This document shows positions 48,301-61,000 of a DNA stretch of 64,000 nt, in pieces. The position numbers were made by a program, and so were the translations under genes. Origin of the DNA: Arenicola marina (lineage: Eukaryota; Annelida; Polychaeta; Arenicolidae); contig OZ025252.1 in the NCBI GenBank assembly GCA_964019135.1, positions 8,696,823 through 8,760,822 of the forward strand. Direction: 5' to 3'. The stretch's first letter is position 1. The number at the start of each line of letters is the position of its first letter. Under the pieces are notes generated by a model. The model was not told the DNA's origin and searched no databases. It was given only the letters and a program-made list of their open reading frames with translations.

Positions 48301-49004
48301 TGTTTCCAGTTTGTCCGCCCCATATTACAACATGTCCCCAGTTTGTCCTCCCCATATTACATGTTTCCAGTTTGTCCGCCCCATATTACAACATGTCCCC
48401 AGTTTGTCCGCCCCATATTACAACATGTTTCCAGTTTGTCCGCCCCATATTACAACATGTTCCTAGTTTGTCCGCCCCATATTACAACATGCTTCCAGTT
48501 TGTCCGCCCCATATTACAACATATTTCCAGTTTGTCCGCCCCATATTACAACATGTTTGCAGTTTGTCCGCCCCATATTACAACATGTTTCCAGTTTGTC
48601 CGCCCCATATTACAACATATTCCTAGTTTGTCCGCCCCATATTACAACATGTTCCCTGTTTGTCCGCCCCATATTACAACATGTTTCCAGTTTGTCCGCC
48701 CCTATTACAAGTTCCCTGTTTGTCCGCCCCATATTACAACATGTTTCCAGTTTGTCCGCCCATATTACAAGTTCCCTGTTTGTCCGTCCCATATTACAAC
48801 AAGTTTCCAGTTTGTCCGCCCCATATTACAACATGTTTCCAGTTTGTCCGCCCCATATTACAACATGTTTCCAGTTTGTCCGCCCATATTACAAGTTCCC
48901 TGTTTGTCCGCCCCATATTACAACATGTTTCCAGTTTGTCCGCCCCATATTACAACATGTCCCCAGTTTGTCCGCCCCTATTACATGTTCCTAGTTAGTC
49001 CGCT
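45322..49004. repeat. 32-bp minisatellite array, about 115 units
   Basis: CAGTTTGTCCGCCCCATATT recurs every 32 bp, with shorter forms lacking ACAAC or carrying CCTATTACAAGTTCCC. Three blocks carrying the short CAAGTTCCCTG units lie at about 46040-46140, 47120-47210 and 48700-48790 (offsets 1077 and 1573 bp), indicating multi-unit duplications. The unit has no plus-strand stops, so frames of up to 964 codons run through; these are artefacts. Confidence 0.98.
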
Positions 49005-49837
49005 TTCTGTTTCAGAATGTGCCCCGTTTTTTTCCTGTGGCGAGGTGCCCACAAACCACTCCCGCATCTGTCAGCCACAGATCTCATAAACTACCGCCCT
49101 ATTTGCCGTTATAATGCTACCTAATGTGTCCGCCGGGCCTCGTCAATCCCGATAATGATGCTCTGTATTTATATACATACATATATATATTATACATATC
49201 ATCTGCCATTCCTTCCATGGCCCCTCCGTTCCACTGCTGCCATTGATGAATAATCCATTGATGTAGACGAAGCCCTGACATTACAATACATAAAACAGCG
49301 GGCGATATCCATATTGCATCAACCCAAAACTGCCCCACGATTCAAAACGTCCTCAAATTTCATCGGTCGGCAGAGAAATGATGCTAATTGCCGTGCATTG
49401 TAAAAAACACGTGTCCGGGGCGGGCTAGCGCTGGCCGTCACGTGTCGCGCTACGGCAACTCACCCAAACCCCTAATGACATGGATGGCCTTGGGTGACCG
49501 CTGGGGTGACAACCGCTCTGGTGACAACCGCAGGGTGGTCAAAGTTTAACACCATTAACCCTGACCTTGGGAATAATGACAGTACAAGGCCACCCCACCC
49601 CCGCCCCCCAAACCTTCCCCGCCACCCCCTCCCGTGATCGGTCAGATCGGGCATATTATGCTGGAGGCTTCCCCTACAGTCAAGATATCATTCCCATTGT
49701 GTAAGTAATAAGGTTGATGTCAATTATTGACGAGGTGTGCTAAAAAAAACATTTGCATTGTCGTGTAGTTCTCAAACAGAGAGATCCTGCAAGATCAATG
49801 ATCAAATTTGACCTTTGGCTATTACTAGGCAGACATA
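49005..49837. other. Unique DNA, no gene seen
   Basis: About 830 bp. It includes a short AT-rich TATA/CATA stretch (about 49160-49200), a direct GGTGACAACCGC-type repeat near 49495-49535, and a C-rich patch near 49590-49635. No supported gene. Confidence 0.55.
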
Positions 49838-50336
49838 CAGGGCCTGGGTGGTGCGGGGTACAGGGGAAAGATACCCTATAGGTCATGGGTGGTGGGGGGT
49901 GCAGGCGAAAGATACCCTATAGGCCATGGGTGGTGGGGGGTGCAGGGGAAAGATACCCAACGGGTCATGGGTGGTGGGGGGTGCAGGGGAAAGATACCCT
50001 ATAGGCCATGGGTGGTGGGGGGTGCAGGGGAAAGATACCCAACGGGTCATGGGTGGTGGGGGGTGCAGGGGAAAGATACCCAACAGGCCATGGGTGGTGG
50101 GGGGTACAGGGGAAAGATACCCTACGGGTTAGGGGTGGTGGGAGGTACCGGGGAAAGATACCCTGCAGGTCAGGGGTGGTGGGGGGTACAGGCGAAAGAT
50201 ACCCTACAGGCCATGGGTGGTGGGAGGCACAGGCAAAAAATACCCAACAGGCCATGGGTGGTGGGGGGTACAGGGTAAAGATACCCTACAGGTCAGGGGT
50301 GGTGGGGGGTACAGGGAAAAGACACCCTACAGGCCA
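49838..50336. repeat. 41-bp minisatellite array, about 12 units
   Basis: Units join CATGGGTGGTGGGGGGT to GGGGAAAGATACCCTA every 41 bp. The array changes at about 50336 into the 34-bp array, with which it shares GAAAGATACCCTACAGGCCAT. Confidence 0.97.
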
Positions 50337-53300
50337 TGGTGACCACTGGAAAAAGATACCCACAGGCCATTGTGACCACTGGAGAAAGATACCCTACACA
50401 CCATTATGACCACTGGAGAAAGATACTGTACAGGCCATGGTGACCACTGGAAAAAGATACCCTACAGGCCATTGTGACCACTGAAGAAAGATACCCTACA
50501 GGTCATGGTGACCACTGGAGAAAGATACCCTACATACCATTGTGACCACTGGAGAAGATACCTTACAGGCCATGGTGACCACTGGAGAAAGATACCCTAC
50601 AGGCCATGGTGACCATTGGAGAAAGATACCCTACAGGCCATTGTGACCACTGGAGAAAGATACCCTACATACCATTGTAACCACTGGAGAAAGATACTCT
50701 ACAGGCCATGGTGACCACTGAAGAAAGATATCCTACATACCATTGTAACCACTGGAGAAAGATACTCTACAGGCCATGGTGACCACTGAAGAAAGATATC
50801 TTACATACCATTGTGACCACTGGAGAAAGATACTCTACAGGCCATGGTGACCATTGGAGAAAGATACCCTACAGGCCATGGTGACCATTGGAGAAAGATA
50901 TCCTACAGGCCATAGTGACCACTGGAGAAAGATACTCTACAGGCCATGGTGACCACTGAAGAAGGATACTCTACTGGCCATGGTGACCAATGGAGAAAAA
51001 TACTCTACAGGCCATGGTGACCACTGGAGAAAGATACTCTACAGGCCATGGTGACCACTGGAGAAAGATATCCTACAGGCCATGGTGACCACTGGAGAAA
51101 GATACTCTACAGGCCATGGTGACCACTGAAGAAAGATATCCTACATACCCTTGTGACCACTAGAGAAAGATACTCTACAGGCCATGGTGACCACTGGAGA
51201 AATATACTCTACAGGCCATGGTGACTACTGGAGAAAGATACCCTACAGGCCATAGTGACCACTGGAGAAAGATATCCTACAGGCCATAGTGACCACTGGA
51301 GAAAGATACTCTACAGGCCATGGTGACCACTGAAGAAAGATATCCTACAGGCCATGGTGACCACTGGAGAAAGATACTCTACAGGCCATGGTGACCACTG
51401 GAGAAAGATACTCTACAGGCCATGGTGACCACTGGAGAAAGATACCCTACAGGCCATAGTGACCACTGGAGAAAGATACTCTACAGGCCATGGTGACCAC
51501 TGGAGAAAGATATCCTACAGGCCATGGTGACCACTGGAGAAAGATACTCTACAGGCCATGGTGACCACTGGAGAAAGATATCCTACAGGCCATAGTGACC
51601 ACTGGAGAAAGATACTCTACAGGCCATGGTGACCACTGAAGAAAGATATCCTACATACCATTGTGACCACTGGAGAAAGATACTCTACAGGCCATGGTGA
51701 CCACTGGAGAAAGATACTCTACAGGCCATGGTGACCACTGGAGAAAGATACCCTACAGGCCATAGTGACCACTGGAGAAAGATACTCTACAGGCCATGGT
51801 GACCACTGAAGAAAGATATCCTACATACCATTGTGACCACTGGAGAAAGATACCTTACAGGCCATGGTGACCACTGTAGAAAGATACCCTACAGGCCATG
51901 GTGACCATTGGAGAAAGATATCCTACAGGCCATGGTGACCACTGGAGAAAGATACCCTACAGGCCATGGTGACCAATGAAGAAAGATACCCTACATACCA
52001 TGGTGACCACTGGAGAAAGATACGCTACAGGCCATGGTGACCATTGGAGAAAGATACCCTACAGGCCATGGTGACCACTGGATAAAGATATCCTACAGGC
52101 CATGGTGACCACTGGAGAAAGATACTCTACAGGCCATGGTGACCACTGGAGAAAGATACTCTACAGGCCATGGTGACCACTGAAGAAAGATATCTTACAT
52201 ACCATGGTGACCACTGGAGAAAGATACCCTACAGGCCATGGTGACCAATGAAGAAAGATACTCTACATACCATGGTGACCACTGGAGAAAGATACGCTAC
52301 AGGCCATGGTGACCACTGGAGAAAGATGGCCTACAGGCCATGGTGACCACTGGAGAAAGATACCATACAGACCATGGTGACCACTGGAGAAAGATACCCT
52401 ACATACCATTGTCACCACTGGAGAAAGATACCCTACTGGCCATGGTGACCACTGGAGAAAGATACCTTACAGGCCATGGTGACCACTGGAGAAAGATACC
52501 CTACAGGCCATTGTGACCACTGAAGAAAGATACCATACAGGCCATTGTGACCACTATAGAAAGATACCTTACAGGCCATGGTGACCACTGGAGAAAGATA
52601 CTCTATAGGCCATGGTGACCACTGAAGAAAGATACCCTACAGACCATGGTGATCACTGAAGAAAGATACCATACAGACCATTGTCACCACTGGAGAAAGA
52701 TACCCTACATACCATTGTCACCACTGGAGAAAGATACCCTACATACCATTGTCACCACTGGAGAAAGATACCCTACATACCATTGTGACCACTGAAGAAA
52801 GATACCCTACATACCATTGTGACCACTGGAGAAAGATACCCTACAGGCCATTGTGACCACTGGAGAAGGATACCCTACAGGCCATTGTGACCACTGGAAA
52901 AAGATACCCTATAGGCCATTGTAACCACTGGAGAAAGATACCCTACATGCCATTGTGACCACTGGAGAAAGATACCCTACAGGCCATTGTGACCACTGGA
53001 GAAAGATACCCTACAGGCCATTGTGACCACTGGAGAAAGAAACCCTACAGGCCATGGTGACCACTGGAGAAAGATACCCTACAGGCCATTGTCACCACTG
53101 GAGAAAGATATCTTACAGGCCATTGTGACCACTGGAGAAAGATACACTACAGGCCATTGTGACCACTGGAGAAAGATACCCTACAGACCATTGTGTCCAC
53201 TGAAGAAAGATACCCTACATACCATTGTCACCATTGGAGAAAGATACCCTACATACCATTGTGACCACTGGAGAAAGATACCCTACAGGCCATTGTGACC

Positions 53301-53559
53301 ACTGGAGAAAGATACCCTACAGGCCATTGTCACCACTGGAGAAAGATATCTTACAGGCCATTGTGACCACTGGAGAAGGATACACTACAGGCCATTGTGA
53401 CCACTGGAGAAAGATACCCTACAGGCCATGGTGACCACTGGAGAAAGATACCCTACAGGCCATTGTGACCACTGGAGAAAGATACCTTACAGGCCATGGT
53501 GACCACTGGAGAAAGATACCCTACAGGCCATTGTGACCACTTGAGAAAGATACCCTACA
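50337..53559. repeat. 34-bp minisatellite array, about 95 units
   Basis: GACCACTGGAGAAAGATACC recurs every 34 bp. The left and middle parts favour GATACTCTACAGGCCATGG, the right part GATACCCTACAGGCCATTG. A block containing GATATCTTACAGG is repeated 238 bp (7 units) apart at 53107 and 53345. Confidence 0.97.
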
Positions 53560-54429
53560 AAGATGCAAGATATGGAAATGAACTGCGGATTAGCGACAAG
53601 ACCATACAGAGAGCTACCGATCAGGTTATTACGGGAATTTGGGGGAGCGGGTTATGAGGGGGGTGGGCGTGCCTTAGGATATGGGATGGAAAAAACGAAT
53701 TTTTATTGAATCATATACCTGTCTCACAAGAAACCCCGACGTATATGTTCCGCCCGATGACAGATGTGACCTAGTGAACCCAGAGTGGGGGTCTCATGCG
53801 ACTGGCTGGTTCCCTGGTAAAATATTTCATACATTTCTGTTCCGACCAAATTTAGCACTATTATTTCATTTTGGAACATATGTGAAAGTAAAAGGTGGCA
53901 ATTTTTAGACAAAAACTGATCACACCCTTACGCGCGCGCTTCTACACTGTAACAGCATTTTCATGTTCATGTCTTACTGCTTCTTCGGAATATGCAACCA
54001 AAACGCTTCCTAACAGAGTCACGTGAGGAGCGTCCGTCGCGACTGTCCTGTCACTCCATCAACGCGCTTACAGCCGTCATGTGAACTAGGGCTAACGCTC
54101 CCCAGATCATAAACCACGTCAGTGCACGCATCAGCAGAGTGGACCGCTGGGACAGGAGGGGGGGGCGTGTCAGCTCCATGGAGACGCCGCCGCAACACCC
54201 GCGACCGTGACGTCACGCGGGAGTGACGTAAACATCCGTTTTCTGCCACATATCCTGACACGAGCGGCTCCCGTGAGGGAGGACCCGGGACAAACCTGAG
54301 GGTATGAGGACACCATCTAAACAACCCGAGAGAGCGAGCAGCCGCAATCAGTTAAAACTGTCACCAATGCTCTAGGAACAATCGCTTAATTTAAACGTGG
54401 CGTGTGGGTATTGCCTTCCGAGCAGCATA
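53560..54429. other. Unique DNA; small unrecognised frame
   Basis: A 75-codon plus-strand frame (53681-53908) and an overlapping minus-strand one lie here, neither with a recognisable domain. The right half (54150-54300) is CpG-rich and contains CRE motifs. It could be a promoter, but no downstream gene is visible. Confidence 0.45.
54208..54231. promoter_or_regulatory. CRE palindrome plus CRE variant
   Basis: A perfect TGACGTCA (54208-54215) and a TGACGTAA (54224-54231) lie 16 bp apart in CpG-rich unique DNA, about 220 bp before a tandem array full of the same palindrome. The CREB/ATF-type binding role is known for the motif; activity here is inferred. Confidence 0.4.
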
Positions 54430-54935
54430 TAACGTCAGATCACATTGTCAGCACACTGCACGAGGTCGTGACGTCAATAAAGATCACATTGTCACCACAC
54501 TGCACAAAGTCGTGACGTCAATAAAGATCACATTGTCAGCACACTGCACGAGGTCGTGACGTCAATAAAGATCACATTGTCAGCACACTGCAGTAGGTCG
54601 TGACGTCAATAAAGATCACATTACCAGCACACTGCGCGAGGTCGTGACGTCAATAAAGATCACATTGTCAGCACACTGCGCGAGGTCGTGACGTCAATAA
54701 AGATCACATTGTCAGCACACTGCGCGAGGTCGTGACGTCAATAAAGATCACATTGTCACCAAACTGCACAAGGTCGTAACGTCAATAAAGATCACAGTGT
54801 CAGGAGACAATGAACGAAGTCGTGACGTCAATAAAGATCACATTGTCACCACATTGCATGAGGTCGTGACGTCAATAAAGATCACATTGTCACCACGCAA
54901 TGAACGAAATCGTGACGCCAATAAAGTTCCCATGT
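54430..54935 (+). repeat. 44-bp array carrying a CRE in nearly every unit
   Basis: About 11 units of 44 bp. Perfect TGACGTCA occurs at 54469, 54513, 54557, 54601, 54645, 54689, 54733, 54823 and 54867. It is altered at 54777 (TAACGTCA) and 54913 (TGACGCCA). In each unit the palindrome runs into AATAAAG, so every unit also carries an AATAAA hexamer on the plus strand. One unit is two bases longer. The rest of the unit (GATCACATTGTC) is well conserved. Confidence 0.97.
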
Positions 54936-55034
54936 CTCATTCTCAACCTACACTACACTCGACCGCCTATGGGGTGTCGAAAATAAATGCGGTAGAATCC
55001 ATTGCCCATGTACATGGAGAACATCGCACAGTTG

Positions 55035-58000
55035 TGTGACAGACCCACTGGTGGTGAAACAGGGACGGGGACAGGTGGACTGGCAGGAGGTGTAGAACAT
55101 AGTGATAGTATAGGTGTGGTGTGACAGACACTGGTGGTGACACAGGGACGGGTGGACTGGCAGGAGGTGTAGAACATAGTGATAGTATAGGTGTGGTGTG
55201 ACAGACACTGGTGGTGACACAGGGACAGGTGGACTGGCAGGAGGTGTAGAACATAGTGATAGTATAGGTGTGGTGTGACAGACACTGGTGGTGACACAGG
55301 GACGGGTGGACTGGCAGGAGGTGTAGAACATAGTGATAGTATAGGTGTGGTGTGACAGACCCACTGGTGGTGAAACAGGGACGGGGACAGGTGGACTGGC
55401 AGGAGGTGTAGAACATAGTGATAGTATAGGTTTGGTGTGACAGACACTGGTGGTGACACAGGGACGGGTGGACTGGCAGGAGGTGTAGAACATAGTGATA
55501 GTATAGGTGTGGTGTGACAGACCCACTGGTGGTGAAACAGGGACGGGGACAGGTGGACTGGCAGGAGGTGTAGAACATAGTGATAGTGTAGGTGTGGTGT
55601 GACAGACACTGGTGGTGACACAGGGACAGGTGGACTGGCAGGAGGTGTAGAACATAGTGATAGTATAGGTGTGGTGTGACAGACACTGGTGGTGACACAG
55701 AGACGGGTGGACTGGCAGGTGGTGTAGAACATAGTGATAGTATAGGTGTGGTGCGACAGACACTGGTGGGGGCACAGGGACGGGGACGGGTGGACTGGCA
55801 GGAGGTGTAGAACATAGTGATAGTATAGGCGTGGTGTGACAGACACTGGTGGTGACACAGGGACGGGTGGACTGGCAGGAGGTGTAGAACATAGTGATAG
55901 TATAGGTGTGGTGTGACAGACACTGGTGGTGACACAGGGACGGGTTGACTGGCAGGAGGTGTAGAACATAGTGATAGTATAGGTGTGGTGTGACAGACAC
56001 TGGTGGTGACACAGGGACGGGTGGACTGGCAGGAGGTGTAGAACATAGTGATAGTATAGGTGTGGTGTGACAGACACTGGTGGTGACACAGGGACGGGTG
56101 GACTGGCAGGAGGTGTAGAACATAGTGATAGTATAGGTGTGGTGTGACATACACTAGTGGTGACACAGGGACGGGGACGGGTGGACTGGCAGGAGGTGTA
56201 GAACATAGTGATAGTATAGGTGTGGTGTGACAGACACTGGTGGTGACACAGGGACGGGGACGGGTGGACTGGCAGGAGGTGTAGAACATAGTGATAGTAT
56301 AGGTGTGGTGTGACAGACACTGGTGGTGACACAGGGACGGGGACGGGTGGACTGGCAGGAGGTGTAGAACATAGTGATAGTATAGGTGTGGTGTGACAGA
56401 CACTGGTGGTGACAGGGACGGGTGGACTGGCAGGAGGTGTAGAACATAGTGATAGTGTAGGTGTGGTGTGACAGACACTGGTGGTGACACAGGGACGGGT
56501 GGACTGGCAGGAGGTGTAGAACATAGTGATAGTATAGGTGTGGTGTGACAGACACTGGTGGGGGCACAGGGACGGGGACGGGTGGACTGGCAGGAGGTGT
56601 AGAACATAGTGATAGTATAGGTTTGGTGTGACAGACACTGGTGGTGACACAGGGACGGGTGGACTGGCAGGAGGTGTAGAACATAGTGATAGTATAGGTG
56701 TGGTGTGACAGACACTGGTGGTGACACAGAGACGGGTGGACTGGCAGGAGGTGTAGAACATAGTGATAGTATAGGTGTGGTGTGACAGACACTGGTGGTG
56801 ACACAGAGACGGGTGGACTGGCAGGTGGTGTAGAACATAGTGATAGTATAGGTGTGGTGTGACAGACACTGGTGGTGACACAGGGACGGGGACGGGTGGA
56901 CTGGCAGGAGGTGTAGAACATAGTGATAGTATAGGTGTGGTGTGACAGACACTGGTGGTGACACAGGGACGGGGACGGGCGGACTGGCAGGAGGTGTAGA
57001 ACATAGTGATAGTATAGGTGTGGTGTGACAGACACTGGTGGTGACACAGGGACGGGGACGGGTGGACTGGCAGGAGGTGTAGAACATAGTGATAGTATAG
57101 GTGTGGTGTGACAGACACTGGTGCTGACACAGGGACGGGTGGACTGGCAGGAGGTGTAGAACATAGTGATAGTATAGGTGTGGTGTGACAGACACTGGTG
57201 GTGACACAGAGACGGGTGGACTGGCAGGTGGTGTAGAACATAGTGATAGTATAGGTGTGGTGTGACAGACACTGGTGGTGACACAGGGACGGGGACGGGT
57301 GGACTGGCAGGAGGTGTAGAACATAGTGATAGTATAGGTGTGGTGTGACAGACACTGGTGGTGACACAGGGACGGGGACGGGTGGACTGGCAGGAGGTGT
57401 AGAACATAGTGATAGTATAGGTGTGGTGTGACAGACACTAGTGGTGACACAGGGACGGGGACGGGTGGACTGGCAGGAGGTGTAGAACATAGTGATAGTA
57501 TAGGTGTGGTGTGACAGACACTGGTGGTGACACAGGGACGGGGACGGGTGGACTGGCAGGAGGTGTAGAACATAGTGATAGTATAGGTGTGGTGTGACAG
57601 ACACTGGTGGTGACACAGGGACGGGTGGACTGGCAGGAGGTGTAGAACATAGTGATAGTATAGGTGTGGTGTGACAGACACTGGTGGTGACACAGGGACG
57701 GGTGGACTGGCAGGAGGTGTGGAACATAGTGATAGTATAGGTGTGGTGTGACAGACACTGGTGGTGACACAGATACGGGGACGGGTGGACTGGCAGGAGG
57801 TGTAGAACATAGTGATAGTATAGGTGTGGTGTGACAGACACTGGTGGTGACACAGGGACGGGGACGGGTGGACTGGCAGGAGGTGTAGAACATAGTGATA
57901 GTATAGGTGTGGTGTGACAGACACTGGTGGTGACACAGGGACGGGGACGGATGGACTGGCAGGAGGTGTAGAACATAGTGGTAGTATAGGTGTGGTGTGA

Positions 58001-61000
58001 CGGACACTGGTGGTGACACAGGGACGGGTGGACTGGCAGGAGGTGTAGAACATAGTGGTAGTATAGGCGTGGTGTGACAGACACTGGTGGTGACACAGGG
58101 ACGGGTGGACTGGCAGGAGGTGTAGAACATAGTGATAGTATAGGTGTGGTGTGACAGACACTGGTGGTGACACAGAGACGGGTGGACTGGCAGGAGGTGT
58201 AGAACATAGTGATAGTATAGGTGTGGTGTGACAGACACTGGTGGTGACACAGGGACGGGGACGGGTGGACTGGCAGGAGGTGTAGAACATAGTGATAGTA
58301 TAGGTGTGGTGTGACAGACACTGGTGGTGACACATGGACGGGGACGGGTGGACTAGCAGGAGGTGTAGAGCACAGTGATAGTATAGGTGTGGTGTGACAG
58401 ACACTATTGGTGACACAGGGACGGGTGGACTGGCAGGAGGTGTGGAACATAGTGATAGTATAGGTGTGGTGTGACAGACACTGGTGGTGACACATGGACG
58501 GGGACGGGTGGACTAGCAGGAGGTGTAGAGCACAGTGATAGTATAGGTGTGGTGTGACAGACACTATTGGTGACACAGGGACGGGTGGACTGGCAGGAGG
58601 TGTGGAACATAGTGATAGTATAGGTGTGGTGTGACAGACACTGGTGGTGACACAGGGACGGGGACGGGTGGACTGGCAGGAGGTGTAGAACATAGTGATA
58701 GTATAGGTGTGGTGTGACAGACACTGGTGGTGACACAGGGACGGGTGGACTGGCAGGAGGTGTAGAACATAGTGATAGTATAGGTGTGGTGTGACAGACA
58801 CTGGTGGTGACACAGGGACGGGGACGGGTGGACTGGCAGGAGGTGTAGAACATAGTGATAGTATAGGTGTGGTGTGACAGACACTGGTGGTGACACAGGG
58901 ACGGGGACGGGTGGACTGGCAGGAGGTGTAGAACATAGTGATAGTATAGGTGTGGTGTGACGGACACTGGTGGTGACACAGGGACGGGGACGGGTGGACT
59001 GGCAGGAGGTGTAGAACATAGTGATAGTATAGGTGTGGTGTGACAGACACTGGTGGTGACACAGGGACGGGGACGGGTGGACTGGCAGGGGGTGTAGAAC
59101 ATAGTGATAGTATAGGTGTGGTGTGACAGACACTGGTGGTGACACAGGGACGGGGACGGGTGGACTGGCAGGAGGTGTAGAACATAGTGATAGTATAGGT
59201 GTGGTGTGACAGACACTGGTGGTGACACAGGGACGGGGACGGGTGGACTGGCAGGAGGTGTAGAACATAGTGATAGTATAGGTGTGGTGTGACAGACACT
59301 GGTGGTGACACAGGGACGGGGACGGGTGGACTGGCAGGAGGTGTAGAACATAGTGATAGTATAGGTGTGGTGTGACAGACACTGGTGGTGACACAGGGAC
59401 GGGGACGGGTGGACTGGCAGGAGGTGTAGAACATAGTGATAGTATAGGTGTGGTGTGACAGACACTGGTGGTGACACAGGGACGGGGACGGGTGGACTGG
59501 CAGGAGGTGTAGAACATAGTGATAGTATAGGTGTGGTGTGACAGACACTGGTGGTGACACAGGGACGGGTGGACTGGCAGGAGGTGTAGAACATAGTGAT
59601 AGTATAGGTGTGGTGTGACAGACACTGGTGGTGACACAGAGACGGGTGGACTGGCAGGAGGTGTAGAACATAGTGATAGTATAGGTGTGGTGTGACAGAA
59701 ACTGGTGGTGACACAGGGACGGGGACGGGTGGACTGGCAGGAGGTGTAGAACATATTGATAGTATAGGTGTGGTGTGACAGACACTGGTGGTGACACAGG
59801 GACGGGTACGGGTGGACTAGCAGGAGGTGTAGAGCACAGTGATAGTATAGGTGTGGTGTGACAGACACTATTGGTGACACAGGGACGGGGACGGGTGGAC
59901 TGGCAGGAGGTGTAGAACATAGTGATAGTATAGGTGTGGTGTGACAGACACTGGTGGTGACACAGGGACGGGGACGGGCGGACTGGCAGGAGGTGTAGAA
60001 CATAGTGATAGTATAGGTGTGGTGTGACAGACACTGGTGGTGACACAGGGACGGGGACGGGTGGACTGGCAGGAGGTGTAGAACATAGTGATAGTATAGG
60101 TGTGGTGTGACAGACACTGGTGCTGACACAGGGACGGGTGGACTGGCAGGAGGTGTAGAACATAGTGATAGTATAGGTGTGGTGTGACAGACACTGGTGG
60201 TGACACAGAGACGGGTGGACTGGCAGGTGGTGTAGAACATAGTGATAGTATAGGTGTGGTGTGACAGACACTGGTGGTGACACAGGGACGGGGACGGGTG
60301 GACTGGCAGGAGGTGTAGAACATAGTGATAGTATAGGTGTGGTGTGACAGACACTGGTGGTGACACAGGGACGGGGACGGGTGGACTGGCAGGAGGTGTA
60401 GAACATAGTGATAGTATAGGTGTGGTGTGACAGACACTAGTGGTGACACAGGGACGGGGACGGGTGGACTGGCAGGAGGTGTAGAACATAGTGATAGTAT
60501 AGGTGTGGTGTGACAGACACTGGTGGTGACACAGGGACGGGGACGGGTGGACTGGCAGGAGGTGTAGAACATAGTGATAGTATAGGTGTGGTGTGACAGA
60601 CACTGGTGGTGACACAGGGACGGGTGGACTGGCAGGAGGTGTAGAACATAGTGATAGTATAGGTGTGGTGTGACAGACACTGGTGGTGACACAGGGACGG
60701 GTGGACTGGCAGGAGGTGTGGAACATAGTGATAGTATAGGTGTGGTGTGACAGACACTGGTGGTGACACAGATACGGGGACGGGTGGACTGGCAGGAGGT
60801 GTAGAACATAGTGATAGTATAGGTGTGGTGTGACAGACACTGGTGGTGACACAGGGACGGGGACGGGTGGACTGGCAGGAGGTGTAGAACATAGTGATAG
60901 TATAGGTGTGGTGTGACAGACACTGGTGGTGACACAGGGACGGGGACGGATGGACTGGCAGGAGGTGTAGAACATAGTGGTAGTATAGGTGTGGTGTGAC

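Noticed and set aside
54953-60406. 1817-codon minus-strand frame rich in His, Pro, Ser and Thr
   Set aside because: It is a product of the 77/83-bp repeat; parallel frames of similar length exist and the reading cycles through all frames of the unit.
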